Shown: positions 1 through 6,610, counted from the first letter of the stretch. The stretch: DNA of 9,943 nt from an uncultured Prevotella sp. (GCA_937880835.1 CALGRN010000045.1:1-9943), one strand, 5' to 3'. Translations and numbers: made by a program. Notes: generated from the letters alone by a model not told the origin.

Positions 1-2427
1 TTTCAATGCGCTTTCCTCGTATATTTTCAATATCTCTTGTTGACTTGGAGAATTCGGTCGTACATCTTCTATACCGAAGTCAGGATTTACAAACTCTCTC
101 AACATTGCTTTTATGCGAGTGTTTGTCTTTTCGTTTTCTAATATTTTTATTGTTGCCTGTTTACGTTTCTCTGCATTCTGTTTTAATTCTCTACCTAATT
201 CCACGTGTATTTCAGATATATCTCCATATTTTTCCCATATATCCTTTACAACGCGCAAAGTCTCTCCTACTACACCCTCTACTATCGGATTTCTCATTGA
301 ATGTTGCTTGAAATGATTTTTCAAATAATCATCTATATCATCAGGAGATGTCCATCGTGTCAAGTCTTCAGCTTCCGAATGTCTGTTGTAAACGACGTAA
401 CATGCCAACCATAACGGCAATCCTTTAAAATCTTCCGGACTGGTCTTGTCTGCAAGTTTCTCTCTCACTTCTTTATCTATGGTGTCATCCGCCACACCAT
501 TTATGATGTTCTCAATTCTCTTTTTTGTTTTTTCGTCAATATCGTCATATTTCCACAAACTTCCCATTCTCATAAGAGGAAGAAGGCGTTTTATTGCTTT
601 TTCCGAATAACCTCCGTAATCTTTGTTTTCAAGAGCATATTTAGAGAATTTTTCTACAAATATAGTCTTGTCTATCATGTGTTTCTCTGCAAATTTTGCC
701 AAAGCCTTTTCGATCTCAAAAACATCATTAACAGAATAAAGTATATGCCATAAATGCTGTATGTCATCAGTTGAAAGTTTGCCTTTATAATCAGCTTTTG
801 CAAGTCTTGTGTTTATATCATACAATGTCTCACAACAAGGATATTCTTTATCTTCTACATAATTCCAACGGTATTCACCAATGTTTTTCTTACCGATACC
901 GAAAGGTTTGTACCCCAAAAGCTGTTCCTGTTTGATTTTCTTTTTATTTTTAAGCCATTCAAACAGATTGACATAATCATCTTCAGATGTAATAAACTCA
1001 CTTGTAACATCAACATCCGTCCGCACTTTTCCATCAACTTCCTTTCTGCGTTCATATATTCTGAGATTATTTATAAACTGCCAAAGTCTCAGTTCCTGAT
1101 ACAAAGGATTTGATTTCGGAGTGCATTTAAGTGAAACTTTTTTTATTTCTCCCGTCTCTTTATCCTTATAATAATACTTCTCATACTGACATTCGGCAAC
1201 ACTTCCTTTCTTTGTTTTCAGCGGACGTTGATAGAATATAATATCTTCCACAAACAGTTTGGCGAGATCTCTGTTTTTCATAGACTCTACATGCGCATCA
1301 TTGCTGCGATACAATTCCTTCACGCATTGCATGTACAATTCGTTGTCATTCAATTCCGGTATAAACTCTTTCTGCTTATTCAATATAAGTTCAAGCTCAT
1401 CACGATAGAATTTTCTCTCTATCGTATGCACCAGCTTTCCTCTTACTTTCACGCTTGGATTGCTTAATATATTGTGATATATATACGAGCCTACCGTTTT
1501 TCCGCTATCGCGAATGTTCGTTTCCGTTCGTTTCTTAACAAGAGTCCAGTCTTCTTCCTTAGGTGTACGTACCTTTATTTTATCATCCCCCTCTTTGTCT
1601 TTCTTTATATTTCCGTCTTTATCAAGTTCTGTTGTGACAATCAATTCCACTTCGTCGCCAATCTTTTTAGGTTCAGATATGGCTGTTATTTTCTGACTGT
1701 ATCCTCCGGTATAAGTAACTTCATACCATTTATAGCCTGATTTCTTTTTGTTCTCACCAATATTCTCTACTTTCTCAACCTGCAATATCTTATACTCTTC
1801 ACGTTTGTTCTCCTGCGTTTCTTCATTCTCTCCGCGTAGCTGATAATATCCTCTTTTGGCATTGAAATTAAGAATTATCCATGCAAGTTCTTCCTTCGTG
1901 ACGGCTTTTGTCAGTGCTTTTTCGCGCAAATAGTATATCGTCCAGTCGTAAGGTATTTTCTTTCCGTCGGCAAGCATATCGGGATGATTTTCTCTGAAAT
2001 CTTCTATCATCTCTTCAAAAGAACTGAGGAAAGAGAAGACTCTTTTACCTTGATTATCTGTATGATATGCTATCAGAGGTTCTTTTCTTTTTTCGGAGTC
2101 TTCGGGCTTGATTTCTTTAAATTTGCCAAAACGATTTTCAAAGTCTATTCCGGACTTAAATTCAGAAGGCAGAAATCCCATGACATTTAGCACACGCAGC
2201 AGTCTTTCGCGTCGCAGCTTGGCTCTTTCAATAAGCCTGCGTGTACTTCTGAAATCGGTTCTGTAAGATGCCGGCGACTTCAAATTTCCTTTTTCATAAT
2301 CGCCTATTGTTGCAGCGTCCATCGGTATTATACGGCTTCCCGCATTTACTATTTCCTTACTGTCGTCATCTATCAATGCCCAACCAATACTGTTAGTTCC
2401 TAAATCAAGTCCGAGTATATTTCTCAT
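1..2427 (-). CDS. cas9: CRISPR-associated endonuclease Cas9, type II-C, N-terminal 809 residues (runs off window)
   Basis: RNA-guided DNA endonuclease of a type II CRISPR system; it cuts invading DNA when loaded with crRNA and tracrRNA. My translation from ATG at 2427 is open for 809 codons to base 1, with no stop or frameshift. Seen: RuvC-I motif ILGLDLGTNSIGWALID at residues 4-20 with catalytic Asp8; an arginine-rich bridge helix at about 59-82; a long REC lobe; and RuvC-II IHVELGRELK at about 740-749 with catalytic Glu743. The late RuvC-II position fits the large (about 1,300-1,500 aa) Bacteroidetes II-C Cas9 proteins. HNH, RuvC-III and the PAM-interacting domain lie beyond the window, so activity cannot be judged. 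The gene diverges from the tracrRNA unit. A TATATTTG -7 element lies 30 nt upstream of the ATG. The II-C assignment rests on family resemblance and scaffold type; cas1 and cas2 are not visible. Confidence 0.95.
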   Translation of the reverse strand, partial: MRNILGLDLGTNSIGWALIDDDSKEIVNAGSRIIPMDAATIGDYEKGNLKSPASYRTDFRSTRRLIERAKLRRERLLRVLNVMGFLPSEFKSGIDFENRFGKFKEIKPEDSEKRKEPLIAYHTDNQGKRVFSFLSSFEEMIEDFRENHPDMLADGKKIPYDWTIYYLREKALTKAVTKEELAWIILNFNAKRGYYQLRGENEETQENKREEYKILQVEKVENIGENKKKSGYKWYEVTYTGGYSQKITAISEPKKIGDEVELIVTTELDKDGNIKKDKEGDDKIKVRTPKEEDWTLVKKRTETNIRDSGKTVGSYIYHNILSNPSVKVRGKLVHTIERKFYRDELELILNKQKEFIPELNDNELYMQCVKELYRSNDAHVESMKNRDLAKLFVEDIIFYQRPLKTKKGSVAECQYEKYYYKDKETGEIKKVSLKCTPKSNPLYQELRLWQFINNLRIYERRKEVDGKVRTDVDVTSEFITSEDDYVNLFEWLKNKKKIKQEQLLGYKPFGIGKKNIGEYRWNYVEDKEYPCCETLYDINTRLAKADYKGKLSTDDIQHLWHILYSVNDVFEIEKALAKFAEKHMIDKTIFVEKFSKYALENKDYGGYSEKAIKRLLPLMRMGSLWKYDDIDEKTKKRIENIINGVADDTIDKEVREKLADKTSPEDFKGLPLWLACYVVYNRHSEAEDLTRWTSPDDIDDYLKNHFKQHSMRNPIVEGVVGETLRVVKDIWEKYGDISEIHVELGRELKQNAEKRKQATIKILENEKTNTRIKAMLREFVNPDFGIEDVRPNSPSQQEILKIYEESALK

Positions 2428-2456
2428 AGTTGCAATGTTTTCAGTTATAATATCCG

Positions 2457-2464
2457 CAAATATA
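2457..2464 (-). promoter_or_regulatory. cas9 promoter, -7 element TATATTTG
   Basis: On the minus strand TATATTTG exactly fits the Bacteroidetes -7 consensus TAnnTTTG. It would place the transcript start near 2451 and give a leader of about 24 nt before the cas9 ATG. The expected -33 zone (about 2484-2488) reads GCAAA rather than TTTG, and it physically overlaps the -33 box of the divergent tracrRNA promoter. Confidence 0.6.
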
Positions 2465-2483
2465 ACAAATTATTTGCTAAAAA

Positions 2484-2515
2484 TTTGCGTATATGGAATA
2501 AAAATACTTTCTTTG
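2484..2515 (+). promoter_or_regulatory. tracrRNA promoter (TTTG - 20 nt - TTTCTTTG)
   Basis: A -33 TTTG lies at 2484-2487 and, after 20 nt, TTTCTTTG at 2508-2515. The second box differs from TAnnTTTG by one base. The spacing is the usual one for Bacteroidetes primary sigma promoters. It predicts initiation near 2520-2523, just at the 5' edge of the anti-repeat. It may also feed the downstream ATPase/DUF4435 operon by readthrough. Confidence 0.65.
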
Positions 2516-2520
2516 CAATA

Positions 2521-2591
2521 TATTTTAGCTAATCACAATAAGGATTATTCCGTTGTGAAAACAATCAGGACGGGGTGACTCGTCCTTTTTT
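2521..2591 (+). ncRNA. tracrRNA of the type II-C CRISPR-Cas9 system
   Basis: Trans-activating RNA that pairs with the CRISPR repeat part of pre-crRNA and docks into Cas9. Seen in order: an anti-repeat ending AATCACAA at 2531-2538, preceded by TATTTTAGCT; a nexus-like AAGGATTATTCC at 2540-2551; GTTGTGAAAAC at 2552-2562; then a GC-rich hairpin and T-tract. The layout matches the S. pyogenes scaffold (anti-repeat ending AAAAT, AAGGCTAGTCC, GTTATCA, terminal hairpin). It also closely resembles the Bacteroidetes II-C scaffold I remember (CACAATAAGGATTATTCCGT). The anti-repeat predicts a CRISPR repeat starting near GTTGTGATTAGCT, which fits the GTTGTGATTTGCTTT type of repeat in this phylum. The ends are inferred from the promoter and terminator. 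No array is in the window to confirm base pairing. Confidence 0.85.
2567..2591 (+). terminator. Intrinsic terminator of the tracrRNA
   Basis: AGGACGGG (2567-2574) pairs with CTCGTCCT (2579-2586) around a GTGA tetraloop. The 8-bp stem includes one G.T pair and is followed by six T. It doubles as the 3' hairpin of the tracrRNA. The next ATG is only about 37 nt further on. Confidence 0.85.
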
Positions 2592-2628
2592 ATTAGAGTT
2601 ATAAGTCGTTTATTTTAATATATCGAAT

Positions 2629-3441
2629 ATGAAATACGCTGATTATATAGAACAGATAGAGATAGAATCGCTTTGGAGCGGACAAAGACATGTGGTCTGG
2701 AATCTTGATAAGAAGGTCAATATTCTAAGCGGTGTTAACGGAGTTGGAAAGAGTACGATACTCAACAAGGTGGTAAAGTACATCTCGGCAGACGGAAAAC
2801 TGTCGAGCAACGGGCTTAAAGGAGTGAGCATAAAGGTTTATCCGGAAGACGCTACCTGCATACGTTTCGATGTAATACGTTCATTCGACCGTCCTCTTAT
2901 CAATTCGGATGCGGTGATGAAGATGGATTTGAGCCTCGCAACCGAATTGGATTGGCAGCTGTTTAATCTTCAAAGGAAGTATCTCGACTATCAGGTTAAC
3001 ATCGGCAACCGCATAATAGAAGCTCTCGGAAGCGGTGCTCCCGATGCTGCGGAAAAAGCCCATAAGATTTCTGAACCTAAGAGAATGTTTCAGAATTTCA
3101 TGGATGAACTGTTTGCAGAGACAGGAAAAAAGATTATAAGAACGGAGAATGAGATACGTTTTTCTCAAATAGGCGAAACGCTTGTACCATACCAACTGTC
3201 GAGCGGAGAAAAACAAATACTCGCAATTATGCTTACCGTGCTCGTGGAAGACAACGAACCGCATGTGCTGTTTATGGACGAACCGGAAGTCAGTCTTCAT
3301 ATTGAATGGCAGAAACGTCTTATAGATTTGATAATAGCACTTAACCCGAATGTGCAGATTATACTTACTACGCACTCGCCTGCGGTAATCATGAACGGCT
3401 GGATAGACAAGGTTACGGAAGTAAGCGATATAACAGATTAA
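2629..3441 (+). CDS. ABC/AAA-type ATPase, AriA-like (PARIS-like pair with DUF4435 gene)
   Basis: Soluble P-loop ATPase of 270 aa from the SMC/OLD-related ABC group. Seen: Walker A GVNGVGKST at residues 35-43, ABC signature LSSGEKQ at 190-196, Walker B VLFMDEPE at 213-220 with the following SLH D-loop, and switch histidine in TTHSP at 247-251. All catalytic elements are present. There is no membrane segment and no TOPRIM domain of its own; the next gene supplies one, 11 nt downstream. In PARIS defence an ATPase (AriA) holds a DUF4435 effector (AriB) and releases it on phage sensing. The same division of labour is my inference here. At 270 aa the ATPase seems short and lacks an obvious long coiled-coil insertion, so it may be a distinct lineage. 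No promoter is visible between the tracrRNA terminator and its ATG. Confidence 0.88.
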   Translation: MKYADYIEQIEIESLWSGQRHVVWNLDKKVNILSGVNGVGKSTILNKVVKYISADGKLSSNGLKGVSIKVYPEDATCIRFDVIRSFDRPLINSDAVMKMDLSLATELDWQLFNLQRKYLDYQVNIGNRIIEALGSGAPDAAEKAHKISEPKRMFQNFMDELFAETGKKIIRTENEIRFSQIGETLVPYQLSSGEKQILAIMLTVLVEDNEPHVLFMDEPEVSLHIEWQKRLIDLIIALNPNVQIILTTHSPAVIMNGWIDKVTEVSDITD

Positions 3442-3452
3442 AACAAACGGCA

Positions 3453-4472
3453 ATGGGCAGAAGGCTTAAAGATAATATATCGTCGCGTTATTTCGAGGCT
3501 GCCAACAGGCTCAACTCCAAAAAGTCGAGGCGCAAGATAGTAGCTTATGTGGAGAGTTATGACGATATTTTCTTTTGGAGAACGGTGCTAAGCAAGTATG
3601 AAGACAACACGAGATACTTCGAGGTTGTACTGCCCTCGCGCATAAATCTGACGAAAGGAAAGAAGCAGGTGCTTATGAATCTGCTCTCGGAGAACGTGGG
3701 CGAGAACATGATAGCGTGCGTAGATGCCGACTACGACTATCTGTTGCAGGGTGTAAATAATATATCTAATACAATAATATCAAACAAATACGTGTTTCAT
3801 ACCTATGTGTATGCAATAGAAAATTATCAATGCTACGCCGAAAGCCTGCATGATGTGTGCGTGGCTGTAACCCTGAACGACCATGCAATATTCGATTTTG
3901 AGGATTATATCGAACAGTTTTCGGAAGCCATATTCCCACTTTTCGTGTGGAATATATGGGTTTACCGACGCAACAAATACGGGGAATTTACAATAACCGA
4001 CTTCAACCGAGTAATAGATATCGGCAACTTCAACATGCAAGACCCTTATTTTGCAATAGAGAAACTACGCCATAAGGTATGGCGAAAGATAAAAATGCTG
4101 CAAAAAGCACATCCTGACGCTAAGGAGAGTTACCTCGCATTGAAAGACGAACTGAAACGACTTGGAGTGTCACCGAAGAAAACATATCTGTTCATACAAG
4201 GGCATCATCTTTTCGACTGTGTTGTAGTGCCGATACTAAAAAAAGTATGCAACATTCTGATACGTGAGCGAGAGCATGAGATTTACAAGAATGCCGCACA
4301 CAGTACGCAACGCAACAACGAACTGTCAAGCTATTCAAACAGTTTGGAAGATATACCTTCGATGCTTAAAAGGAATATGGGATACATCTATTCCGAACAA
4401 TTCGTAAGATTAAGAACCGATATAGAAAACTTTCTTAATGTCAGTACCGACTCTGCTCCGGAAAGCGTATAG
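3453..4472 (+). CDS. DUF4435 protein with TOPRIM-like N-terminus, AriB-like candidate effector
   Basis: Cytosolic 339-aa protein. The N-terminal half has a TOPRIM-like layout: a basic start, then IVAYVESYDD at 29-38 with candidate metal-binding Glu34; a lysine/glycine turn (TKGKKQVL) at 67-74; CVDADYDYL at 89-97 giving a DxD pair, Asp91 and Asp93; and AIENYQCY at 121-128. This is the usual DUF4435 signature series. In PARIS, the DUF4435 protein AriB is a TOPRIM nuclease that cleaves host tRNA after release from AriA. The C-terminal half (about 200-339) is mostly helical-looking and charged, and I do not recognise it. The gene starts 11 nt after the ATPase stop, so the two are co-transcribed, and a strong terminator follows. 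Toxicity and target are inferred from family membership only. A non-defence role for the pair in Bacteroidales cannot be excluded. Confidence 0.85.
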   Translation: MGRRLKDNISSRYFEAANRLNSKKSRRKIVAYVESYDDIFFWRTVLSKYEDNTRYFEVVLPSRINLTKGKKQVLMNLLSENVGENMIACVDADYDYLLQGVNNISNTIISNKYVFHTYVYAIENYQCYAESLHDVCVAVTLNDHAIFDFEDYIEQFSEAIFPLFVWNIWVYRRNKYGEFTITDFNRVIDIGNFNMQDPYFAIEKLRHKVWRKIKMLQKAHPDAKESYLALKDELKRLGVSPKKTYLFIQGHHLFDCVVVPILKKVCNILIREREHEIYKNAAHSTQRNNELSSYSNSLEDIPSMLKRNMGYIYSEQFVRLRTDIENFLNVSTDSAPESV

Positions 4473-4504
4473 CATAATGATTTTTATCTGTTAAAAAAAC
4501 GAAG

Positions 4505-4553
4505 AAACAGCTCTGAAAAAGTGATTTTTGTGCTTTTCCAGAGCTGTTTTTTT
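4505..4553 (+). terminator. Strong intrinsic terminator after the ATPase/DUF4435 operon
   Basis: AAACAGCTCTG (4505-4515) pairs perfectly with CAGAGCTGTTT (4539-4549). After one mismatch, five further pairs (AAAAG with CTTTT) extend the stem inward. A run of T at 4547-4553 follows. It ends the operon 33 nt after the DUF4435 stop. Confidence 0.9.
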
Positions 4554-4579
4554 ATTTCCGAAATGCAATACAATAGATA

Positions 4580-4660
4580 TTGGCTTGCAAAAGTTATCCT
4601 TTTACAGGCTGAAAGTTATTGTTTTGCATTGCAAAAGGATAGCTTTTAGAATGCAATTTG
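4580..4660. repeat. Palindromic dispersed-repeat-like element
   Basis: AAAAGTTATCCTTTT (4589-4603) and AAAAGGATAGCTTTT (4633-4647) are inverted copies with one mismatch. They are flanked by TTGCA/ACAGG and by TGCA/AGAATGCAA. Variants of this unit (AAAGTTATCCTTTTGCA, GCTTTTAGAATGCAA) are familiar to me as scattered intergenic repeats in Prevotella-like genomes; that is recollection, not a search. Only one copy lies in the window. Confidence 0.55.
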
Positions 4661-4712
4661 CAATGTACTGAAAATCAATATCATACGGAGTCAATATCTT
4701 TTTAGTTACATC

Positions 4713-4855
4713 AATGTGGTAACAGTGTGTTTTGTTATGCTGATTTTCATCAGCATAAGCCTTCGTTTAATGCTAAAATCGCTTATATAAAAACTGCTTT
4801 ATTCGCACTTTTAAAATATATAAAAAACGTAGTTTAACACATTGTCCGTTATCAC
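4713..4855. repeat. Bulged long inverted repeat enclosing a perfect hairpin
   Basis: GTGGTAACAGTGTGTT (4716-4731) pairs, with two mismatches or wobbles and a 4-nt bulge, with AACACATT (4836-4843) and GTTATCAC (4848-4855). Inside lies a perfect 10-bp hairpin, TTATGCTGAT (4735-4744) with ATCAGCATAA (4749-4758), around TTTC. No ORF is present. It could be a decayed miniature element or a structured RNA; nothing in the sequence decides between them. Confidence 0.4.
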
Positions 4856-4935
4856 TATAAAACATTATAAAGCAGTAGTATTAACATGAGTTCTACTAAT
4901 TATACTATGTGTTTGGGTTAAAACAATAAATGCAA

Positions 4936-4990
4936 ATGCGCAAGGCTATACGGACAAGTACTGAATAATATGTACATGCGCATGGTTATA
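4936..4990. repeat. Short direct repeat pair ATGCGCAAGGCTATA / ATGCGCATGGTTATA
   Basis: Two 15-nt direct copies lie at 4936-4950 and 4976-4990, with two differences and a start-to-start spacing of 40 nt. The second copy abuts the palindrome at 4993. Function unknown; they may mark how the adjacent palindromic element was inserted or duplicated. Confidence 0.4.
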
Positions 4991-4992
4991 AA

Positions 4993-5062
4993 TTCGGACA
5001 GACACATAATCAGTCCCTACCATGTTGATTGTTCGTAGGGACAGACCCTGTGTCTGTCCGAA
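4993..5062. repeat. 70-bp palindromic element (MITE/REP-like) with terminal TTCGGACAGACACA
   Basis: TTCGGACAGACACA (4993-5006) and TGTGTCTGTCCGAA (5049-5062) are perfect 14-bp inverted repeats. An inner stem, GTCCCTAC (5013-5020) with GTAGGGAC (5035-5042), gives a long cruciform-capable hairpin. The GTAGGGACAGACC...TGTCTGTCC motif recurs intergenically in several bacterial phyla as far as I recall. There is no coding capacity, so movement would need an enzyme supplied elsewhere. Confidence 0.65.
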
Positions 5063-5322
5063 AATTACATGCATAATATTATATAATGATAATCATAAAT
5101 AAAGCAAATCACAAATATTATTAACTCTCCATTAATACGCCGATTGCCAAAATATTAAATGGTATATATCTTCTTTCTGAAAAGATGTACTATCGTTTTG
5201 TAAGAATTGATAAGATGTACAGCTTAAACGGTTATACTTAAACCAATCGAACGAATTTCATCTTAATCACGTCTATATTGATATTTTTCTGCCAAAATAG
5301 CAGTTATATGAAATAAAATATG

Positions 5323-5330
5323 TAATTTTG
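5323..5330 (+). promoter_or_regulatory. Putative -7 element TAATTTTG of the regulator gene
   Basis: TAATTTTG fits TAnnTTTG exactly and ends 8 nt before the ATG at 5339. Initiation about 6 nt downstream would leave almost no leader, implying a leaderless or nearly leaderless mRNA. I see no TTTG at the expected -33 position, so the site is only half supported. Confidence 0.4.
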
Positions 5331-5338
5331 TCAACTAA

Positions 5339-6574
5339 ATGAATACTTCTGAACTGCAAAAAATAAAACAACGTTACAATATCGTGGGCAACTGCGATGC
5401 ACTTAACCGTGCGCTTGACGTGGCACTGCAAGTAGCACCTACCGACCTTTCGGTGCTTATTGTGGGCGAAAGCGGTGTAGGAAAGGAAATCATTCCGCAC
5501 ATAATACACGACAATTCGCCTCGCAAACGTGAGAAATACTTTGCTATCAACTGCGGTTCAATACCGGAAGGAACTATCGACAGTGAACTTTTCGGGCACG
5601 AGAAGGGTTCTTTCACGGGTGCGATAGGCGAAAGCGAAGGTTATTTCGGAATAGCAAACAAAGGCACGATATTCCTCGATGAGGTGGGCGAACTGCCTAT
5701 GGCGACGCAAGCGCGCTTGCTTCGTGTGCTCGAAACGGGCGAATATATAAGAGTGGGAGGACAGAACATAAGGAAAACGGATGTGCGTATCGTTGCAGCA
5801 ACTAACGTAAACATGCGCAAGGCAATAAGCGAAGGACGCTTCCGCGAAGACCTTTTCTATCGCCTTAACACCATTCCAATACAGATGCCTCCGTTGCGCG
5901 ACAGAGGAGAAGACATCGTTTTGCTGTTCCGTTTGTTTGCAATGCAGATGGCAGAGAAATACCGCATCCCCAAGATAACATTGACGGAAGATGCGAAAAT
6001 GATACTCAAAAAGTATAAATGGCCCGGAAACGTAAGACAGTTGAAGAACATAACGGAACAGATGTCGATACTTTGCGAGAGCAGGGAGATAAACACGGAA
6101 ATGCTGTTGAAATATATTCCTGCCGACCCGGAAAGCACTCAGCTGACAACTATCAACACAGAAGGAAGCCATTCGTATGAGAACGAAAGAGAAATACTGT
6201 ACAAGATATTGTATGAATTGCGCGGAAACATCAGCGACCTGCGACGCGAAATGAACGGGTTGCGCAAGCAGATGGATGATGCACAGGCAATAGGAGGAAT
6301 GGCAAAATATGCAAATCATATAACATCTTTTGACGCATCGAACCTTCCGGCAACGATTCCTCACGTCAAACAGGCAATAAACAAGATGCAGGCAGAAGAG
6401 GTGGAAGCGGAAGAAATATCTGAAACCGAGACTCTGAACCTAAGCAGTCTGGGGCGGCAAATGGTGGAAAAGGCGTTGGAAAGGAACGGCGGAAACCGCA
6501 AAAAAGCAGCTCTGGAACTCGGAATTTCTGACAGGACACTATACAGAAGAATAAAACAATACGGTTTGGAGTAA
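5339..6574 (+). CDS. Sigma54-type enhancer-binding transcriptional regulator (Fis family), no receiver domain
   Basis: Cytosolic activator of 411 aa that would couple ATP hydrolysis to promoter opening by RpoN (sigma54) polymerase. Seen: a short N-terminus, then an AAA+ domain from about residue 14 with Walker A GESGVGKE (43-50), the sigma54-contacting loop GSFTGA (90-95, a variant of GAFTGA), Walker B IFLDEVGELP (111-120), and sensor/arginine region FREDLFYRLN (168-177) plus WPGNVRQLKN (228-237). A charged, coiled-coil-like linker spans about 281-316. A Fis-type helix-turn-helix follows, GNRKKAALELGISDRTLYRR, ending at the C-terminus. No receiver, PAS or GAF domain precedes the AAA+ core, so the activating signal is not apparent. 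The start matches my memory of Bacteroidales homologues. lptE follows 36 nt downstream, so the two are probably co-transcribed. Confidence 0.93.
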   Translation: MNTSELQKIKQRYNIVGNCDALNRALDVALQVAPTDLSVLIVGESGVGKEIIPHIIHDNSPRKREKYFAINCGSIPEGTIDSELFGHEKGSFTGAIGESEGYFGIANKGTIFLDEVGELPMATQARLLRVLETGEYIRVGGQNIRKTDVRIVAATNVNMRKAISEGRFREDLFYRLNTIPIQMPPLRDRGEDIVLLFRLFAMQMAEKYRIPKITLTEDAKMILKKYKWPGNVRQLKNITEQMSILCESREINTEMLLKYIPADPESTQLTTINTEGSHSYENEREILYKILYELRGNISDLRREMNGLRKQMDDAQAIGGMAKYANHITSFDASNLPATIPHVKQAINKMQAEEVEAEEISETETLNLSSLGRQMVEKALERNGGNRKKAALELGISDRTLYRRIKQYGLE

Positions 6575-6610
6575 TCTTAAAACTCTGAGAAAACGGATAA
6601 AGCGGATAAT

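Noticed and set aside
6..2190. Several plus-strand ORFs of 60-101 codons and one minus-strand ORF (855-1055) across the left 2.2 kb
   Set aside because: They lie within or antisense to the 809-codon cas9 frame, which carries recognisable catalytic motifs; their translations are low-complexity and Phe/Ser-rich.
2881..3453. 190-codon minus-strand ORF
   Set aside because: Antisense to the ATPase, whose frame has Walker A/B and signature motifs; the shadow translation shows no domain.
5558..6364. 268-codon minus-strand ORF
   Set aside because: Antisense to the sigma54-type regulator; rich in Cys, Phe and His as typical of a shadow frame.
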